Made by a program: the position numbers and the translations under genes
Part shown: positions 35,946 to 40,207 of the stretch, piece by piece
Layout: the number at the start of each line of letters is the position of its first letter
How positions within the stretch are numbered: the first letter of the stretch is position 1
Assembly: GCA_029259845.1 (NCBI GenBank)
Contig: JAJDEI010000019.1
Span: forward strand, 1 to 40,207
Length of the DNA stretch: 40,207 bases
From: Planctomycetaceae bacterium
Lineage (GTDB): Bacteria > Planctomycetota > Planctomycetia > Planctomycetales > Planctomycetaceae
Direction: 5' to 3'
Notes under the pieces: generated by a model
What the model was told of the DNA's origin: nothing
The model's input: only the letters and a program-made list of their open reading frames with translations
The model's database searches: none

Positions 35946-37905
35946 CCTAGACCTTCAACAAGTAACCCCATGAGTGGCAAAGTGAGAAGAAACACCCGAA
36001 ATCCCCGGTGAGAATCGCGTATTGAATGTTGTCGAAGACATCAACAACGCGACTCACGAAAGGATTTCGGGCGAAGGTTTCAAGGAGTGTACGACGGCAG
36101 CAGAAATCGCAGAAGCGTCGCATCAAAATTGCACGGCAGAGAATCAACAAGCGGAAGAAACGCGTGCAGCAACGCATCAGGCACAAGGCCGAAGCCCGCG
36201 ACGAACCCATGTTTCGAGCACGCAACATTCAGTTTGAATTTGCGGACCGGACGAAAGTCATCTGTTACGGAGGCATCGGCCTGATGCATTCGCTGGCTCG
36301 TCAGTGCGGGCTCATCGACGCCATCGACCGAAACCTCGAACTGCTGAAGTGCCACTTTCCCTCTCATGAATCCGATCATGTGCTGAACATTGCTGACAAC
36401 GCTCTGACGGATGGAAAGTGTCTGGAAGATCTGGAACTCAAACGCAGTGATGAAGGTTATCTGGACGCACTGGGCACCACGCGGATTCCGGATCCCACGA
36501 CGGCCGGCGATTTCTGTCGAAGATTTGAAGCCAGGCAGCAGATTGATGATCTGCAGAAGGCGATCTCCGAGGCGCGGCACAACGTATGGCAGCGTCAGCC
36601 CGACGAATTCTTCGAACAGGCGACCGTCGACATGGACGGATCCATCGTTGAGACGACCGGCGAATGCCAGCAGGGAATGCACATTTCGTACAAAGGCGAA
36701 TGGGGCCGCCATCGGCGGATTGAACGCGGCAATGCCGCCACCCGCTGCTTGTTTCTCTGAGGCAGACGAACGAAGTGTTGCGGATCGTGAATCGTCCCGG
36801 CAACCGCCCGTCTCACGCTGATGCGGCGGCTGTGTGTGATTCGGTCGCGGCCGAACTTCGTGCTGCCGGCTTCCGCAGGATCCTGTTCTGCGGCGACACC
36901 GACTCCCGCCAGACGGAGCATCTGGATCGCGGGGACGGTGACGGAATCGGATTTCAGTTTGGTGATGCCGCGTAGCCGAAGCTCACGGAAAAAGCGGACA
37001 AGCTGGCCGAATCGAAATGGAAGCGACGGAAGCGACCGGCGAAGCACAGCGTGAAAACGAAGCCGCGGGCAAAACCGGCACGCGTGAAGGAACACATTGT
37101 GGTGGCACGCGAATTCGAGAACATCGTGCTCGACAGCGAAGACGTGGCGGAGTTCGAGTACAAGCCGACCGCCTGCCGGAAACCGTATCGCCGGCTTGTC
37201 GTGCGGAAGAATCTCTCCGTGGAGAAAGGTGAGTACGTTCTGTTCGACGACATCAAAGACTTCTGCTCCCTCAGCAACGATCGCGACTCAGCGACCGAAG
37301 ACGTGGTGTTCTTCGGCAACGACCGCTGCAACCAGGAAAATCTCATCGAACAGATGAAGAACGGTCCCCGCGCATTCCGGGCACCTGTCGACAACCGGTA
37401 TTCGAACGGGGCGTACATGCTCATGGCGTCGCTGGCATGGTCCCTGAAAGCCTGGTCGGCGCTGTGGCTTCCGGAGACGGGCCGCTGGAAAGAACGACGT
37501 CACGCGGAAAAGTACCAGCTGCTGCGAATGGAGTTCCGTACATTCGTGAACACGCTGATGCGCGTGCCCTGTCAAATCGTGAAGACGGGACGCCGCATCA
37601 TTGACCGTGCCATGAGCGGGAACGATTCTCAGCCGGTGTTCTGGCGACTGACGGAAGTTCTGAATCGGCAGCAGATCACCCGGTGGCTTGCGTACGGCCG
37701 CAGTCCACCGGGTCATGCTGAGGCACGGTGCGTCGCTGTTCACGATTCCCGCCGTCCAGATTCCACCGCAGCAGTGCTGCTGAAGAGTGGTCGACGATGC
37801 TGAACACAACTCGGATATCGCTCGACGACGTGATCGTTTTCGCTCGCCGCTGCGCGATTTCCAGCCCCATATTACCTTCGCGGTGTCGCTTGTTTAAGGA
37901 CTAGC
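35946..37905 (+). mobile_element. IS1380-family insertion sequence, decayed
   Basis: The transposase identifies the family. Imperfect terminal inverted repeats are visible at 35946-35969 (cctagaccttcaacaagtaa...) and 37882-37905 (reading inward on the minus strand gctagtccttaaacaagcga...), with 18 of 24 positions matching. That gives an element of about 1960 bp. I see no clear target-site duplication (left flank tcaa, right flank gcgt), so one boundary may have been altered. The RHS fragment opens right at the right-hand repeat. Confidence 0.75.
36026..37803 (+). pseudogene. IS1380 family transposase, frameshifted and interrupted
   Basis: Three pieces of one DDE transposase are readable. Frame one (36026-36760) carries a basic N-terminus, the HESDHVLNIADNAL...YLDALG..RIPDPTTAGDFCRRF region and the first catalytic Asp (DMDGSIVETTGE). 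After about 36736 the product continues in another frame as RHPLLVSLRQTNEVLRIVNRPGNRPSH, with the second Asp in GDTDSRQTEHLDR. A TAG at 36973-36975 then stops it, and 37051 onward restores VKEHIVVAREFENI..., ending with the catalytic Glu in NQENLIEQMKNG and FRTFVNTLMRVPCQIVKTGRRII. The frameshift is explained by 29 extra bases (see findings). The element should be unable to transpose by itself. Confidence 0.88.
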
Positions 37906-37916
37906 GCGTTCGGCTG

Positions 37917-39851
37917 GTGTGGAGCGTCGAGTGGCGATCGGCGTTGATCGCGCGATCCGAACGCACCGTCATTCAGCGCCCACGCACCCTACGGCTCTAC
38001 GACGCCTCCGGCGTGGCCATGCTCACCAACACGTACGCCTGGACATACGACAACCTGGGCCGGTTGACCGAGGAGGATCTGGACTCGACCGACAACGCCC
38101 TGGACTTCACGGCGACCTACACCTACGACCTGACCGGCAACCGCACGCAATACACGCGGGACGATGGTCGGGACGGCACGGTTGATGAGACACCCACCTA
38201 CTTCATCGACACCAATGACCGGTTGCTGACGGAGGAACTCGACACCGACGGCCTCGCCGGTGCCGAAGTCACCACCAGCTACACCTACGACCACACGCAA
38301 CAGGCAGGCAAGACCGTCACCAATACCGACAACTCCAAGGTGGAGACGGCCTTCACCTATGACCTGCAAGGCCGGATGGAGACGGCCACGATCACGACCA
38401 AAGACACAGCTGGTGTCGCCACCCGGATCGAGAAGACGACCTACGACTACGATGCGACCGGCATTCGCACCAGTGCCTTGCAAGAGATTGACACGGATGC
38501 GGACCAAACCTGGGACAGTCGCACCCTGACCGAGTTCCTGGTCGATCACCGCAACCACACCGGCTACCAGCAGGTCGTCCGTGAGACGCAGTACGATGCG
38601 GACTCAGGCCTCGTCACCAAAACGGTCGACGACAGCTTCGGCCACGACGAGATCACCCAGACGACGCAAGCCTACGACGCCACCGGCAACCCGGACGGCG
38701 CTGCCGAAACCCTCGTCTTCGGCCATGATGGCCACGGCAACGTGCGTGTGCTGACCGATCTGGCCGCCGCCGTCGTGCAGCTGTTCGTGTTCGACGCCTA
38801 CGGCCAAATGCTGGCCCTCTACAACGGAGCCGGCACCCTGCTGAGCGGCGGCAATGGCACCTTCGCCAATGCCTCCCTCGCCGCGACAAACCTGCTCTAC
38901 AGCGGCGAACAATTCGACACCCGCATCGGCCAGCAATACCTCCGAGCCCGTTACTACAACGCCGCCAACGGCACCTTCAATCGCCTCGACCCCTTCTTCG
39001 GAAACCTGCGAGATCCACAGAGCTTCCACAAATATCTCTTCGCCCACGCCGATCCGGTGAACGGCATCGATCCCACAGGGCTTGAAGTGACCTTGGGTGG
39101 CCTTGGGGTTTCGATGTCGATTGGCGGTGCTATCGGTGGGCTTGGAAGTGCCGCTGCTCTGCATGCATCAGGTCAACAAATCACTTTGGGTGGGGTTGCG
39201 GCGAAAGCAGCGATAGGAGCCATCATGGCTCCAATCGCGCTTGTGTCGCCTGCGATCGGACTTGGCCTGGCAGCCTATGGGTTATACGAGACGATTCCTT
39301 GGACAATAGGCATAATGAAAGACCCAAACAAATCATGTTGGCAAAAGACAGAAGCTGCGATCCTCGCTGTTGCAGCAGTCTGGGGCGCCAAACAGTCAGG
39401 CAGACACTGGAACCTCTCGCGCAGGGTCGCCCCACGACCACCTCAAATTGATGGACTGAACGGGAACAAGATTGCCTGGATTGTTGGCCAAACCCGTCGA
39501 GCAGGTGTCATTGCAGATCATGTTGAGATGTCGTTGCCTGCCTCGCTTTCTTCACCCCGAGCATCCCTTGGACGGCTGTCTCGGTTCTGGCAGTCTCGAC
39601 AATCCATTATGGACATCTTTAACACGTATGGTTTTTCGCGACATCAATTCACGAGACGTGGCCGCGTGAACACCGCGCCACCAGGTTACTCAGTGTCTTT
39701 GGGCGGAAAGTTCCGCTCACCTACTGCCGGAGCCCGATATATTTGGGCGCTTGGCAGGGACGGCTTCATTCGTATCGCGCGCTTCGCAAGGAACCAGACT
39801 GACCACGAGCAACTAACGGGAGGCGTTGATGGTATCATAGCAGCCTGTTGA
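37917..39851 (+). CDS. C-terminal fragment of an RHS-repeat protein with variable toxin-like end
   Basis: The frame opens at a TAG (37902-37904) in the right end of the insertion sequence, so the gene lacks its N-terminus: RHS proteins are normally well over 1000 residues, this one 644. YD repeats are clear (YTYDLTGNRT, FTYDLQGRM, YDYDATGIRT). The RHS core spans about residues 327-390 (GEQFDTRIGQQYLRARYYNAANGTFNRLDPF in part, ending DPVNGIDPTGLE). The remaining 250 or so residues are the hypervariable tip: a Gly/Ala-rich hydrophobic pretoxin-like stretch, then an unassigned domain. In intact RHS systems this tip is a toxin released inside the shell and neutralised by the next gene; no immunity gene is visible here. 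Any GTG start at 37917 is probably fortuitous. Confidence 0.85.
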   Translation: MWSVEWRSALIARSERTVIQRPRTLRLYDASGVAMLTNTYAWTYDNLGRLTEEDLDSTDNALDFTATYTYDLTGNRTQYTRDDGRDGTVDETPTYFIDTNDRLLTEELDTDGLAGAEVTTSYTYDHTQQAGKTVTNTDNSKVETAFTYDLQGRMETATITTKDTAGVATRIEKTTYDYDATGIRTSALQEIDTDADQTWDSRTLTEFLVDHRNHTGYQQVVRETQYDADSGLVTKTVDDSFGHDEITQTTQAYDATGNPDGAAETLVFGHDGHGNVRVLTDLAAAVVQLFVFDAYGQMLALYNGAGTLLSGGNGTFANASLAATNLLYSGEQFDTRIGQQYLRARYYNAANGTFNRLDPFFGNLRDPQSFHKYLFAHADPVNGIDPTGLEVTLGGLGVSMSIGGAIGGLGSAAALHASGQQITLGGVAAKAAIGAIMAPIALVSPAIGLGLAAYGLYETIPWTIGIMKDPNKSCWQKTEAAILAVAAVWGAKQSGRHWNLSRRVAPRPPQIDGLNGNKIAWIVGQTRRAGVIADHVEMSLPASLSSPRASLGRLSRFWQSRQSIMDIFNTYGFSRHQFTRRGRVNTAPPGYSVSLGGKFRSPTAGARYIWALGRDGFIRIARFARNQTDHEQLTGGVDGIIAAC

Positions 39852-39891
39852 ATTAGTCGGTATCGGCGGCGACGTGTTTTGTTGCGCGGGG

Positions 39892-40207
39892 TTAGACGGC
39901 GAGGAGGTTGGTCGTTGAAGTTGTTGGCGATTGGCTGACGAAGTTTTCGAAACGCGCGATGAGCCGGGTCAGAGCCGGCAGACGCCGCAGAGGGGCACAT
40001 CGCGGCGCAAACAGACGCGCCCACAAGGCCGCGAACTCCCGCACTTTGCCGCTGCCCAACAGCTTGCGCAGCACGAGTCCCAAGTTGTGCGCCATCGCGG
40101 CCAGCAGGTGACGCTTGCGGACTTCGTCGATCCCACGCAGCCAGCTCCGCCGGTCGCCGCCCGTTTCGCAGATGTGGGCGAAGCTGCGTTCCACCACTTC
40201 GCTGCGG
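39892..40207 (-). CDS. IS1182-like transposase, C-terminal part (runs off the window)
   Basis: About 105 residues of the C-terminus are visible; the frame stays open to the window edge at 40207, so the rest lies outside. VVERSFAHICETGGDRRSWLRG and RKRHLLAAMAHNLGLVLRKLLG form the ending typical of IS1182/DDE-type transposases, with the catalytic Glu in VERSFA. The gene ends at 39892, 40 bases from the convergent RHS fragment, so the end of this insertion sequence should lie in 39852-39891. Confidence 0.85.
   Translation of the reverse strand, partial: RSEVVERSFAHICETGGDRRSWLRGIDEVRKRHLLAAMAHNLGLVLRKLLGSGKVREFAALWARLFAPRCAPLRRLPALTRLIARFENFVSQSPTTSTTNLLAV

Noticed and set aside
1..40207. CRISPR arrays, tRNA or rRNA genes
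   Set aside because: The repeats found are palindromes or short tandem units without regularly spaced unique spacers, and no cloverleaf or rRNA sequence was recognised by eye.

Overview
The window comes from a bacterium that is almost certainly a planctomycete. The clearest marker is the gene at 23181-25787, which has the PSCyt1 + DUF1549 + DUF1553 (PSD1) architecture almost confined to that phylum. High GC, many secreted proteins of unknown function, an OleA homologue and a FloA homologue fit. I cannot name a genus from sequence alone.

Layout. (1) 1-2344 is an accessory edge: a perfect 19-bp inverted repeat, the C-terminal stump of a type IIG restriction-methylase-like gene, and a lower-GC three-gene cassette led by a TIGR04255-family protein; none of the three has a known function. 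(2) 2503-4686 is thrS, with an unusual Cys-bearing insertion in its catalytic domain. (3) 5377-17398 holds two overlapping giant genes for secreted, C-terminally membrane-anchored proteins (1266 and about 2746 aa). They contain three copies of one paralogous architecture, the second gene reading as a head-to-tail fusion of two copies. A small inverted-repeat element lies on each side of the pair in the same orientation. (4) 17567-22709 is housekeeping on the minus strand: a mini PQQ-type propeller, a DUF1445 hydro-lyase/D-glutamate cyclase-like protein, tmk, a STAS protein, mtaB and a secreted thioredoxin-fold protein. mtaB, the STAS gene and tmk form a tight operon. (5) 23181-27995 on the plus strand carries the planctomycete cytochrome gene, a PfkB-type sugar kinase and two TadE/TadG-like pseudopilin genes. 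(6) 28177-35447 on the minus strand carries a GNAT acetyltransferase, an orphan GroES, an MMPL/RND exporter, OleA, a small unknown protein and FloA. (7) 35946-40207 is a second accessory edge: a decayed IS1380-family element, the C-terminal tip of an RHS protein with a variable toxin-like end, and the 3' end of an IS1182-like transposase running off the window.

How the genes work together. The supportable links are mtaB-STAS-tmk (ATGA overlap, then an 18-nt gap), the two giant genes (overlapping and paralogous), the TIGR04255 trio (ATGA overlap, then a 36-nt gap), the TadE pair, and OleA upstream of the MMPL exporter. The least explained and most interesting parts are the triplicated giant envelope proteins, the TIGR04255 trio and the orphan RHS tip between two insertion sequences. 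No tRNA, rRNA or CRISPR array was seen.
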